NCBI GenBank assembly: GCA_016218725.1 | Contig: JACRDB010000029.1 | Location: 1-33,052, forward strand | Direction of reading: 5' to 3' | DNA length: 33,052 bases | Origin: Deltaproteobacteria bacterium | Lineage (GTDB): Bacteria; Myxococcota_A; Polyangia; Polyangiales; Ga0077539 | Part shown: piece after piece, positions 15,098-23,272 of the stretch | Numbering within the stretch: the first letter of the stretch is position 1 | How the letters are laid out: each line of letters opens with the position of its first letter | The notes under the pieces: model-generated | Told to the model about the DNA's origin: nothing | The model's database searches: none | Seen by the model: only the letters and a program-made list of their open reading frames with translations | Program-made: the position numbers and the translations under genes

Positions 15098-17691
15098 ACC
15101 TCCCCCGCGGCCGAGACCACATCCCGGATCCCCCGTACACCGGCCCGCTGGGCGCCACCCGCAAGGAGACCGCGCTCCTGCCCTCGGAGGGCGGCTCGGT
15201 CCGCAGGATCGAGATCGTCAGGGCGGTCAACGCCGTCACGGACCCGGCCCTGGCCCGGCAGGCGCTGGAGCATGCGCTCCACCGCTTCGGGGACCTGGAG
15301 CTGGCCGTGCCCTACGTCTACCACGACCCGGCCACCCGCCGCTTCGCCCTGGTGGTGCCGCCCCAACGGGCCCATGAAGAGCTCACCCTGCGCGCGGAGC
15401 TCCTGCTCAAGCTCGCCCAGGACACCTCGGACACGCTCCCGGCGTATGTGCGCGAGGCGCGGGTGGTGCTCGGCGCCAACGGGCTCCGGAGGCTCCTGGA
15501 GGACGAGCGCCGGGAGTCCCTGCTCCCCCTGGCCGAGGAGCGCCTGGTCCGGCGCCAGCGGGAGCTCTCCCAGGCTGAGAAAGACCTCGCCGCCCGGGTC
15601 GAGGAGCTGGAGCTCGGCCGCTCGGACCTGGCCCTGCGCGACCAGGAGCTGGAGCACCGCTTCGCGGAGCTGATCAGCCGGGAGGAGGCCCTGGCCGAGG
15701 AGGAGAAGCTCGTGAGGGCCAACACCTCCGCGCTCAACGCGAGGGAGCGGCGCCTCGCGGCGCTGGAGGAGACCCTGGCCCTCCGCGAGCAGGCCCTGAA
15801 CGTCAGCGAGCCCGCGGAGCCCATGGACGACCAGGACGACGCGACGCGGGTGCACCACCACGGTGTGAGCAGCGAGCCCGTGGAGGAGGCCCACCCCCTC
15901 GAAGACCCCCTGGAGCTCGACCCCGATGAGGCCACCGGGCGCCACCACGCCGTGGGCCCCGCCCCGGCCCCGACGCCGGAGCCGGAGCCCCCTACGCCAG
16001 AGCCCGTGGAGCTCAGCGCCGACGAGGTGGCCGACGTCCACGATCACGATCAGGGCCAGGACCAGGACCAGGGAAGCGATGCGCGGCGGGCCCCGAGGGT
16101 CGTGGGGCGCGATGGGCTCCCCATGGCGGCCGTGGTGGACGGCGAGGTGCGGCTCTGGCTCCCGAGCCGCGCGGGCAACGCCCTGGCGCTGCTCTCGGGC
16201 CGGGCGTCCCCGGTGCTGCGCGCGGACCCCGACGGGGCCTTCCCCGTGGCGCTCCTGGCGGTGCGCGTCGGGGACGAGGAGCTCACCCGCCTCGGGCTCG
16301 ATGGCACCCGCCCGGATGACCGCGCCGTGGTGGACGCCCTCAGCCGGGAGTTCCGGGTGCGCGTGGAGGTGGTGAGCGAGGCCGGGCGGTCCATGGAGAG
16401 CGCCGCCATCGCCGCGCCCTGCGAGGCCAACGCCTCGGGCGTGCTCGCGCACCTCGACGCTCGCTCGCCCGGCGACGACGAGGCCCGCAAGGCCGAGCTC
16501 GCGCGCCTCCGCGCCGAGGGGGTGCCGTGTACGCCCCGGATCGATGGGCTCCAGGACGGCACCCTGGAGCAGCGCCTGACGAGCGCAAAGGCCGTCAGGG
16601 ACGCCCTCGGGGCGCTGGAGCCCCTCCTGGACCGCGGGGCCCTGGAGCGCTTCCTCCTGGCCAGCGGCGTGCCGCGGGCGGCGGTGGACGCGGCGGTGCG
16701 CCTGGCCACGCTGGGCGCCCTGCGCTGCGGCGTGGTGCCGGGGGCGGCCTTCGTGCAGCGGGCGGTGGAGGCGGGGCTGTGCCCGGACGAGAAGGCGCTG
16801 TGCGCCCGCGCGCTGACGGCGTTCGCGCGCACCGTCGAGGGCGGCGTGGCGGCGGTGGGGCTCACGCCCCGGGAGGCGTCCGAGGCGTGGGGGCCGCTCC
16901 TCGCGTGGGCCCGGGGCCTCGGGGTGCTGGTCCCGGAGCCCGCAAAGCGCGCCGTGGCCATGCTCTACGACCCGGAGGTGCCCACCAGCGCGGACGTCCC
17001 CGACGAGCGCGAGGCGCCCACCGAGGAGGCCCTCGGCGCCCTCTCCGAGGACGAGCTCGGCGGCTGGGTGGAGCACCCCACGGGGCGCTTCCTCGCGGCG
17101 CTGGAGCTCTCGCGCAGGCCCCCGTCCAAGGTGGGGCCGTGGCTCCAGCGGGCCTTCCGGATGCTCCCCAACGCGCGGGTGGCCACGCTGGGCCACGCGC
17201 TGTTGGTGCATGCCGACGCCCACGGGGACCTGTGGATGGAGCTCCTCGGCGCCCGGCGGCGGGGCCTCGGCGCCGTGGGGGCCGCCGGGGCGGCCACGCT
17301 GGGGCTGCGCCGCGCGCTCTCGCCGCTGGTGCAGAAGGCCCTCTTGAAATCCGACGAGGACGCTCGGCTCTTCGGCTGGGCGGCGGGGCAGTTCGGCGCC
17401 GCGGTGGTCCGCGTGGTGGCCCGGAGCGAGAGCGCCGAGCCCGAGGCCCTCGGGTGGCTCCTGGCCCACGCGATCCGGGTGGGCGCCGCCCGGGACCTGG
17501 AGCGCGCGCGCGCGGGCGCCACGGCGGCCTTCCAGGAGGCCGCCTCGCGGGCCCTGGGCCTCCAGGACGAGGCCCAGGCGTACGACCGCGCGCTGCGCGC
17601 GGGCCACGGGCTCACCGAGGGCGAGCGCCTCGCGGGGGTGGTGCTCGCGGGCGACGCCTCGGGGCTCGACACTTCGGGGGCCGGTCGTTAG
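15094..17691 (+). CDS. CpXC-like, coiled-coil multidomain protein
   Basis: An 865-aa cytoplasmic protein. The N-terminal part (about 40-125) resembles the second half of CpXC domains: AVPYVYHDPATRRFALVVPP, then YVREARVVLGANGLRRLLED. The Cys pairs that name the family are missing. A long charged coiled coil follows (about 130-235), then a low-complexity acidic/His/Pro linker (HHHG, PEPEPPTPEP, DHDQGQDQDQG; about 240-330). Next is a globular region beginning GRDGLPMAAVVDGEVRLWLP. The C-terminus (about 490-865) is Ala/Leu-rich and helical, possibly HEAT-like. It is divergent from the AAA+ operon across a region holding a perfect palindrome, so a functional link is possible but unproven. The ATG at 15094 is supported by ATGA coupling to the small upstream frame; a GTG at 15073 is the alternative. 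The exact function is not recognised. Confidence 0.7.
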   Translation: MNLPRGRDHIPDPPYTGPLGATRKETALLPSEGGSVRRIEIVRAVNAVTDPALARQALEHALHRFGDLELAVPYVYHDPATRRFALVVPPQRAHEELTLRAELLLKLAQDTSDTLPAYVREARVVLGANGLRRLLEDERRESLLPLAEERLVRRQRELSQAEKDLAARVEELELGRSDLALRDQELEHRFAELISREEALAEEEKLVRANTSALNARERRLAALEETLALREQALNVSEPAEPMDDQDDATRVHHHGVSSEPVEEAHPLEDPLELDPDEATGRHHAVGPAPAPTPEPEPPTPEPVELSADEVADVHDHDQGQDQDQGSDARRAPRVVGRDGLPMAAVVDGEVRLWLPSRAGNALALLSGRASPVLRADPDGAFPVALLAVRVGDEELTRLGLDGTRPDDRAVVDALSREFRVRVEVVSEAGRSMESAAIAAPCEANASGVLAHLDARSPGDDEARKAELARLRAEGVPCTPRIDGLQDGTLEQRLTSAKAVRDALGALEPLLDRGALERFLLASGVPRAAVDAAVRLATLGALRCGVVPGAAFVQRAVEAGLCPDEKALCARALTAFARTVEGGVAAVGLTPREASEAWGPLLAWARGLGVLVPEPAKRAVAMLYDPEVPTSADVPDEREAPTEEALGALSEDELGGWVEHPTGRFLAALELSRRPPSKVGPWLQRAFRMLPNARVATLGHALLVHADAHGDLWMELLGARRRGLGAVGAAGAATLGLRRALSPLVQKALLKSDEDARLFGWAAGQFGAAVVRVVARSESAEPEALGWLLAHAIRVGAARDLERARAGATAAFQEAASRALGLQDEAQAYDRALRAGHGLTEGERLAGVVLAGDASGLDTSGAGR

Positions 17692-17709
17692 GATCCCCGG
17701 ACCCCACCC

Positions 17710-18453
17710 ATGCGCATCGGCATCTTCAGCGACGTGCACGCCAACCTTGAGGCGCTGTCCGCCGTGCTCGAGGCGCTCCGGCGGGAGGCCCCGGACGTGC
17801 AGTACTGCCTCGGGGACGTGGTGGGCTACGGCGGCTCGCCCAACGAGTGCGCCGACCTGGTGCGCGCCACGGCGGCGGTGACCATCCTGGGCAACCACGA
17901 CGCGGCGGTGGCCGGCCGCATGGACTACTCGTACTACTACGAGGCCGCCAGGAAGGCCCTGGACCAGCATGCCTCGCTCCTCACGGCGGAGAACATGTCC
18001 TGGCTCAAGGCCCTGCCGTACATGCACAAGATCGCCGGGACGCCCGTACACCTCTGCCACGGCTCGCCGGTGCGCATCGAGGAGTTCGAGTACATCTTCG
18101 CGCCGGAGCAGGCCCGCGAGTGCCTGCCCTTCTTCGAGGACCTCGGGCACCTCACCATGATCGGCCACTCGCACCTGTGCAAGGTCTTCGAGCTGTCACC
18201 CTCGGAGGTCACGGAGCTCCAGGGCCCGCCCCGCTCCATCACGCTCCGGGAGGACCGTAAGTACATCATCTCCGTGGGGAGCGTGGGCCAGCCCCGGGAC
18301 TACGACAACCGCGCCAGCTACGTGCTGTACGACACGGCCACCCGGACCTTCGAGTTCAAGCGCGTGGAGTACGACATCGAGGGCGCCGCCCAGCGCATCT
18401 TCGAGGCGCGGCTGGAGCGCCATTTCGGCCACCGGCTGTTCATCGGGGTGTGA
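17710..18453 (+). CDS. Calcineurin-like metallophosphoesterase (YfcE/diadenosine tetraphosphatase type)
   Basis: A 247-aa soluble metal-dependent phosphoesterase. All family motifs are present: FSDVH (Asp8, His10), GDVVGYG (Asp36), GNHD (61-64), HLCHGSP, and GHSHL near residue 155. A two-metal centre should therefore form. The GDxVGYGGSPNEC form is typical of the bacterial predicted phosphodiesterase group whose substrates are mostly unknown. The C-terminal part, ISVGSVGQPRDYDNRASYVLYDT, is the usual beta-sandwich closure of this group. It starts 18 bp after the CpXC-like gene on the same strand and so is probably co-transcribed. It converges on the hydroxylase operon with a 2-bp gap. Confidence 0.92.
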   Translation: MRIGIFSDVHANLEALSAVLEALRREAPDVQYCLGDVVGYGGSPNECADLVRATAAVTILGNHDAAVAGRMDYSYYYEAARKALDQHASLLTAENMSWLKALPYMHKIAGTPVHLCHGSPVRIEEFEYIFAPEQARECLPFFEDLGHLTMIGHSHLCKVFELSPSEVTELQGPPRSITLREDRKYIISVGSVGQPRDYDNRASYVLYDTATRTFEFKRVEYDIEGAAQRIFEARLERHFGHRLFIGV

Positions 18454-18455
18454 CC

Positions 18456-19382
18456 TCAGTCTCCCAGGGCCTCGCGCATGCGCAGGAGCACCCGCTCGGC
18501 CACGTGGAGCCGGTACTCGCGGGTGGAGCGCACGTCCCCGATGGGCGCGATGTCCCCCCGGAGCGCCGTGAGGAGCGCCCCTTCGGGCACCGCCTCGGGG
18601 CGCTGCCCCAGGAGCGCCGCGCGCACCCCCCGAAGGCACGCCACCGTCGGCGCCACGGAGGCCATGGCCAGCCTCGCCGCGGTGACCACCCCGCCGTCCA
18701 GCGTCACCACCGAGGCCAGGGCGACCTTGGAGATGGACTGCGCGCGCCGCGTGCCCACCTTGCGCCAGAACCACCGCGAGCCTGCCTCAAGCTCCGGAAA
18801 GACCACGCTCTCCAGGAGCTCGTCGTCGTGGCGCACGCTCCGGCGGTAGCCCGTGTAGTAGTCCTCCAGGGGCATCTCCCGGGCGCCCTCCAGGGATTGC
18901 AGCCTCACCCTCGCCCCCAGGGCCACCAGCACCGGCACCCCGTCCGCGGCGGGTGAGCCCGTGGCGATGTTACCCCCAAGCGTACCCAGCGCCTGGATCT
19001 GTACCGCCCCTACCTCCGACGCCATCGCCGCCAGGATGGGGAATTTCTCTACAAGGTAGGGGTGCTCCCGAAGGGTGCGATAGGTCACACCTGCACCCAG
19101 ACGCACCCACGTGCGCCCACCTTCCCCTACCTCAAGCTCCACCTTTCGGAGCTCGTCCACGGCGGAGAGGTCCACGACGACGTCCGGGGGGGGGAGGGGG
19201 GGGGGAGGGAGGGCGTCGACGGCGCCCTCGGGGGACTTGTAGGGGTTGGGCGCCAGGTGGCGCTCGACCATCCAGTCCGTGCCACCGCAGAGGGGGGTGA
19301 CCTTGAGGCCCTCGCGGACGCCCTCGGCCACGGCGCTCAGGGCCTCGGCGAGGGAGGCGGGGCGGACGTAGCCGTGGGTCAC
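18456..19382 (-). CDS. Molybdenum hydroxylase FAD-binding subunit (xanthine dehydrogenase/CutM type)
   Basis: A 308-aa FAD subunit of a three-subunit molybdenum hydroxylase, carrying electrons from the iron-sulfur subunit to the acceptor. Motifs for FAD pyrophosphate binding are LCGGTDWMVERHL (31-43) and TLGGNIATGSPAADGVP (134-150). The C-terminal domain has KVGTRRAQSISKVALA. Between the first FAD motif and the VVVDLS strand there is an extra segment ending PPPPLPPP (59-66), encoded by a long guanine tract on the plus strand. The start is the GTG at 19382, whose bases overlap the stop of the iron-sulfur gene (GTGA). It is the last gene of the operon. Confidence 0.9.
   Translation of the reverse strand: MTHGYVRPASLAEALSAVAEGVREGLKVTPLCGGTDWMVERHLAPNPYKSPEGAVDALPPPPLPPPDVVVDLSAVDELRKVELEVGEGGRTWVRLGAGVTYRTLREHPYLVEKFPILAAMASEVGAVQIQALGTLGGNIATGSPAADGVPVLVALGARVRLQSLEGAREMPLEDYYTGYRRSVRHDDELLESVVFPELEAGSRWFWRKVGTRRAQSISKVALASVVTLDGGVVTAARLAMASVAPTVACLRGVRAALLGQRPEAVPEGALLTALRGDIAPIGDVRSTREYRLHVAERVLLRMREALGD
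19186..19213. repeat. Guanine homopolymer tract (G9-A-G10-A-G3-A-G3)
   Basis: Two long guanine runs, G9 (19186-19194) and G10 (19196-19205), separated by single adenines, are followed by two G3 runs. The tract is within the FAD-subunit gene, where the complementary strand encodes Pro-Pro-Pro-Pro-Leu-Pro-Pro-Pro. Such tracts are slippage-prone and can form G-quadruplexes. Confidence 0.9.
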
Positions 19383-19861
19383 GGGGAGGCTCCCTCGCGG
19401 CGGGCGCGCAGGAGGCGCGACGCTTCGAGCACCGAGTCCACGATGCGCTGGTAGCCCGTGCACCGGCAGAGGTTGCCCGCGAGGGCCTCGCGCACCTGGG
19501 CCTCGTCGGGCGAGGGGTTGCGGGCGAGGAGGTGCGAGGCGCTCACGAGCATCCCCGGCGTGCAGATGCCGCACTGGGCGCCGCCGCCGTCGATCAGGCA
19601 CCGGGCCAGGGGCGTGAGGTCGGGGCCCTCCTGGAGGCCCTCGACGGTGGTGACGCGGCGGCCGTCGCACTGGCCCACGGCGACGAGGCATGCGTTCACG
19701 GGCACGCCGTCGAGGAGCACGGTGCAGGAGCCGCACTCGCCCTCGCCGCAGCCCTCCTTGGTGCCGGTGAGGCCGAGCTCTTCACGGAGCACGTCCAGGA
19801 GCCTGGAGAGGGGCCCCGAGGACACCTCCCGAGGGATGCCGTTGACGGTGACGGTGGTCAT
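19379..19861 (-). CDS. Molybdenum hydroxylase [2Fe-2S] subunit
   Basis: A 160-aa iron-sulfur subunit. The N-terminal plant-type ferredoxin cluster uses Cys38, Cys43, Cys46 and Cys58 (GCGEGECGSCTVLLDG). The C-terminal helical [2Fe-2S] domain uses Cys97, Cys100, Cys132 and Cys134 (QCGICTPGM and GNLCRCTGY). It passes electrons from the molybdenum centre to FAD. Length and motif spacing are normal for the family. The ATG at 19861 overlaps the stop of the molybdenum subunit (ATGA), and its own stop overlaps the GTG of the FAD subunit, so the three subunits are co-translated. Confidence 0.96.
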   Translation of the reverse strand: MTTVTVNGIPREVSSGPLSRLLDVLREELGLTGTKEGCGEGECGSCTVLLDGVPVNACLVAVGQCDGRRVTTVEGLQEGPDLTPLARCLIDGGGAQCGICTPGMLVSASHLLARNPSPDEAQVREALAGNLCRCTGYQRIVDSVLEASRLLRARREGASP

Positions 19862-22155
19862 TGGGGCGCTCCGTTGCGCTGGGCCCGCAGGAGGTCCTCG
19901 GGCAAGAGGGGCAGGGCGTCGAGGGCGAGCCCGGTGGCCTGCTCCACCGCGGAGGCCACGGCGGGGGCGCCGCCGTCCATGGGGAGCTCGCCCACGCCCT
20001 TGGCCCCGAAGGGGCCACCGGGGTAGGGGACCTCGATGAGGGTGGTGTGGAACCGCGGGGCGTCGAGGCTCGTGGGGATGATGTAGTTGGTCATGCGCGC
20101 GTTCTTGATGGCACCGTCTTGCCAGACCAGGGCCTCGGAGACGGCCCAGCCGACGGCCTGGAGGGAGCCACCCTCGACCTGGCCCGCGCAGAGCACGGGG
20201 TGGATGGCCTTGCCCACGTCCTGGGCGGCCCAGAAGTCCGTGACGCGCGTCTCCAGGGTGTCCACGTCCACCTCCACGGCGGCGATGTCGCAGCCCCAGG
20301 AGTAGGCGGGGTAGGCCTCGCCGGTGTAGGTGTCGTCGTCCCAGAAGACGTCCGCGGGGGGCTCGAACTGGCGCAGGGAGACCACCCGGGGCTCGCGCCC
20401 GAGGAGCCGGTCCGAGGCCACGGCGAAGCTCTCTTCACCGAAGGGGCCGGTGAAGGAATCATCGCCGTGGGTGACGCGCTCCGGGGCCACGGCGTGGTGC
20501 CTGGCGACGTCGGCGCGGACGCGCTCGGCGACGTCCCGGGCGGCCAGCTCCACGATGCTGCCGACGACCATCACCGTGCGCGAGGCGACGGTGGGGCCCG
20601 AGTCCGGCACGTGGGTGGTGCAGGGCTGCTCGACGGCGACGCGGGCGAAGGGCACCCGGGCCGCCTGGGCCGCGAGCTGGGCGAAGACGGTCTCGGTCCC
20701 CTGGCCGATGTCCGTGCTGGCCGAGCGGACGCGGAGCGAGCCCCCTGGCTCCAGGTCCACCTGGACGCGGCCCTTGAGCCTGCGCTCGCCGGAGCCGGTG
20801 AAGCCCGCCCCATGGAAGAAGGTCGACAGCCCGATCCCGCGCCGCACGCGCCTCCCGTCGGCGGCGCGCTGGACGCCCTCGGAGGCGTACTGCGCGCGTT
20901 TTGCGTAGTAGTCGCTGGCCTTGACCGCCGCGTCGAGGCACTGCATCCCGCCGACGGACACCTTGAGGGTCTGCCCCGTGGCGGTGACGTCCCCCTCGAC
21001 GAAGAGGTTGTGTCGCCGGAGGGCCTCGCGCTCGATCCCGAGCTGGTCCGCGAGGCGATCCATGTGGCGCTCGATGGCCCAGATGGTCTGCGGCGCGCCG
21101 AAGCCCCGGAAGGCCCCGTTGGGCGGGGTGTTGGTGGCCAGGGCGCGGGCCACGACGCGCACGTCCGGGCAGCGGTAGGGCCCCGTGGCGTGGAGCGTCC
21201 CGCGGGAGAGCACCACCGGCGTGAGGGTGACGTAGGCCCCGCCGTCCATGAGCACGTCGATGTCGAGGAACGCCAGCGTGCCGTCGCTTCGGGCCCCGGA
21301 GGTGATCTTGACCCGGGCGGGGTGCCTGCGGGTGGTGGCCTCCATGTCCTCGCCGCGGCCGTAGACCACCTTCACGGGGCGCCCGGATTTCTTCGCCAGG
21401 AGCGCGGCGTGCAGGGCGATCATGGAGGGGTACTCCTCCTTGCCGCCGAAGCCCCCGCCGGTGACGGTCTGGGTGACGTGGGCCTCGGTGTCCGTCACCT
21501 TGAGCGCGCGCTTCAGGGCCTTGTGGACATAGTACGGGCACTGGATGGACCCGAGCACATGGACGCCCGAGGCGTCCCACCAGGCGATGACCCCCTGGGG
21601 CTCGATGTACAGGTGCTCCTGGTGGTGGACGTGGTAGGTGCCCTCGGTGAAGACCAGGCCGGGCTCCTGGCGGGCGCGGTCCACGTCGCCCTTCACGATG
21701 CGGTACCGCTTCTGGATGTTGTCCGGGCCGTGGACGGGGCTCTCGGCGCGCAGGGCGTCGTCGAGGGAGAGCACCGGGGCCTCGGGGGTCACGGTCTGGC
21801 GCACGCCGGCGAGGGCCCGCTGGAGGTCCTCCTTGCGCTCGCAGGCCACGAGGGCCACGGGCTCATAGCGGTGACGGATGTGCTCGCGCACGAGCACGGG
21901 CTGGTCGTCCTCGATGAGGGCCACGACGTTCTCCGGCACGTCCTCCGCGGTGACCACGGTGACGCCGTGCTCGGCGAGCCAGGGGTCCACGGCGAGGCCG
22001 GTGAGCCGCCCCCGCGCCACCTCCGAGCGCACCGTGGCGCCGTGGAGCATGTCCGGGAGGTGCAGGTCATCGAGGTACTTCGCCGCCCCGGTGACCTTGG
22101 CCACCCCGTCCACCCGGGGGACGTTCTGCCCGACGTAAAGCCTCGCGTCTGCCAT
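19858..22155 (-). CDS. Xanthine dehydrogenase-type molybdopterin-binding subunit
   Basis: A 765-aa catalytic subunit of a xanthine oxidase family hydroxylase. Molybdopterin motifs include GGGFGGKE (233-240), DIGQGTETVFAQ (482-493) and GAKGVGELP (717-725). The three residues that define purine hydroxylation in bovine xanthine oxidase appear conserved: Glu185 in HLYIEPQ (Glu802 equivalent), Arg350 in AFRGFGAPQ (Arg880) and Glu723 (Glu1261). This favours xanthine or hypoxanthine oxidation over CO dehydrogenase (AYRGAGR motif) or aldehyde oxidase. The large subunit comes first in the operon, followed by Fe-S and FAD subunits. No XdhC-type cofactor insertion protein is in the window. It is divergent from the radical SAM locus. 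Confidence 0.92.
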   Translation of the reverse strand: MADARLYVGQNVPRVDGVAKVTGAAKYLDDLHLPDMLHGATVRSEVARGRLTGLAVDPWLAEHGVTVVTAEDVPENVVALIEDDQPVLVREHIRHRYEPVALVACERKEDLQRALAGVRQTVTPEAPVLSLDDALRAESPVHGPDNIQKRYRIVKGDVDRARQEPGLVFTEGTYHVHHQEHLYIEPQGVIAWWDASGVHVLGSIQCPYYVHKALKRALKVTDTEAHVTQTVTGGGFGGKEEYPSMIALHAALLAKKSGRPVKVVYGRGEDMEATTRRHPARVKITSGARSDGTLAFLDIDVLMDGGAYVTLTPVVLSRGTLHATGPYRCPDVRVVARALATNTPPNGAFRGFGAPQTIWAIERHMDRLADQLGIEREALRRHNLFVEGDVTATGQTLKVSVGGMQCLDAAVKASDYYAKRAQYASEGVQRAADGRRVRRGIGLSTFFHGAGFTGSGERRLKGRVQVDLEPGGSLRVRSASTDIGQGTETVFAQLAAQAARVPFARVAVEQPCTTHVPDSGPTVASRTVMVVGSIVELAARDVAERVRADVARHHAVAPERVTHGDDSFTGPFGEESFAVASDRLLGREPRVVSLRQFEPPADVFWDDDTYTGEAYPAYSWGCDIAAVEVDVDTLETRVTDFWAAQDVGKAIHPVLCAGQVEGGSLQAVGWAVSEALVWQDGAIKNARMTNYIIPTSLDAPRFHTTLIEVPYPGGPFGAKGVGELPMDGGAPAVASAVEQATGLALDALPLLPEDLLRAQRNGAPQ

Positions 22156-22326
22156 GGGACGCCTACCTTCGCGGAATCGGAGCGGCGTGTAAAGCGATGG
22201 CGACGAGGTAGGTGGGTGTAGGTGTGCGCGCTGTGAACCACATGGGAACGATCACGAAGCCCACCCGAGGCGGGTCTTGACGGCGATCAACGCGGCGCTG
22301 CCCGCGCCGGGGCTCACTTACAGGCC
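22156..22326. other. Divergent intergenic region between hydroxylase and radical SAM genes
   Basis: A 171-bp gap that should hold promoters for the minus-strand hydroxylase operon and the plus-strand radical SAM genes. A short inverted repeat ACCCG/CGGGT (22263-22275) and TTGACG a few bases beyond it are visible, but no convincing -10 element. No open frame of good codon use fills the gap. Confidence 0.4.
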
Positions 22327-23226
22327 GTGCGCCCGCTCCCCCGCGCCGACGTGAAGGTCGGCTTCGCGTGCAACAACCGCTGCGTGTTCTGCGCCCAGGG
22401 GCACAAGCGCGAGGGCTGCGGGGCCGTGCCCTTCGAGGCCCTGGTCGAGCGCCTCCGGTCCCTCGTGGGCGCCCCCCGGGGGCTCGTGCTCACGGGCGGA
22501 GAGCCCACGCTCTACAAGCGCCTCGGGGCCCTGGTGCGCTGCGCGAAGGCCCTTGGCTATGGCCCCATCCAGGTGCAGACCAACGGGAGGCTCCTGTCCT
22601 ACCCCCAGGTGGTGCGCGCCCTCCTGGACGCGGGCGTCACGGAGTTCTCGCCCTCGCTCCACGGCTCCACCGCGGCCCTCCACGACGGGCTCACCCGCGC
22701 CCCCGGGAGCTGGGCCGAGAGCGTCGAGGGCATCCGCGGGGCCCTGGCCTCCGGCGCCGTCGTGGTCACCAACTCCGTGATCACCCGCGCCAACACCGAG
22801 GACCTCCCGCGCCTCGTCTCCCTCCTGGCGAGCCTTGGGGTGCGCCAGGCCCAGCTCGCCTTCGTGCACCCCGTGGGCACCGCCCTGGAGCGTTTGGAGG
22901 ACGTGGTACCAAGGCTCCCCGCGGTGGTCGCCCCCGTCGCCGAGGCCCGCGAGCGCGCCAGGGAAGCAGGGCTGCGGCTCTTCACCGAGGCCATCCCGTA
23001 CTGCTTCCTCCGCGGCATGGAGGAGCTCGCCGTCGAGGACCACATCCCCTACACCCACGTGGTCGAGGGCGCCTCCGAGGCCTTTGACTACTCCCGCTGG
23101 CGCGTCGCCGAGGGCAAGGCCCACGGACCTCCGTGTGAACGCTGCAGCGCCGCCCCGCGCTGCGAGGGCCCCTGGCGCGAGTACCCCCAGCGCTTCGGCT
23201 GGGAGGAGTTCGTCCCCCTGCCTTGA
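22327..23226 (+). CDS. Radical SAM protein, RiPP-locus candidate
   Basis: A 299-aa radical SAM enzyme. The cluster-binding CNNRCVFC (Cys15, Cys19, Cys22) is followed by TGGEPTLYK (SAM-binding GGE) and QTNGRLL. A sequence block SLHGSTAALHDGLTRAPGSWAE is shared almost in full with the next gene. The C-terminus carries CERCSAAPRCEGPW (C-x2-C-x5-C, Cys270, 273, 279), a partial auxiliary cluster site like the end of SPASM or Twitch domains. The GTG start at 22327 has AGG just upstream; a start a few codons later is possible. The substrate is unknown. The next gene is a same-strand paralogue 46 bp downstream. Confidence 0.88.
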   Translation: MRPLPRADVKVGFACNNRCVFCAQGHKREGCGAVPFEALVERLRSLVGAPRGLVLTGGEPTLYKRLGALVRCAKALGYGPIQVQTNGRLLSYPQVVRALLDAGVTEFSPSLHGSTAALHDGLTRAPGSWAESVEGIRGALASGAVVVTNSVITRANTEDLPRLVSLLASLGVRQAQLAFVHPVGTALERLEDVVPRLPAVVAPVAEARERAREAGLRLFTEAIPYCFLRGMEELAVEDHIPYTHVVEGASEAFDYSRWRVAEGKAHGPPCERCSAAPRCEGPWREYPQRFGWEEFVPLP

Positions 23227-23272
23227 CCCGCGTCAAGGCCACGGAGAGACCGCCCGCGCACGTTCACCCATC

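Noticed and set aside
18456..22155. Assignment of the molybdenum hydroxylase as CO dehydrogenase (coxMSL)
   Set aside because: The large subunit has AFRGFGAPQ and the Glu/Arg/Glu set of purine hydroxylases, not the AYRGAGR active-site loop of CoxL, and the subunit order is large, Fe-S, FAD.
19861..22221. Plus-strand open frame of 786 codons opposite the molybdenum subunit gene
   Set aside because: Antisense shadow: low-complexity Gly/Val/Asp/His product without motifs, against an intact xanthine dehydrogenase family sequence on minus.
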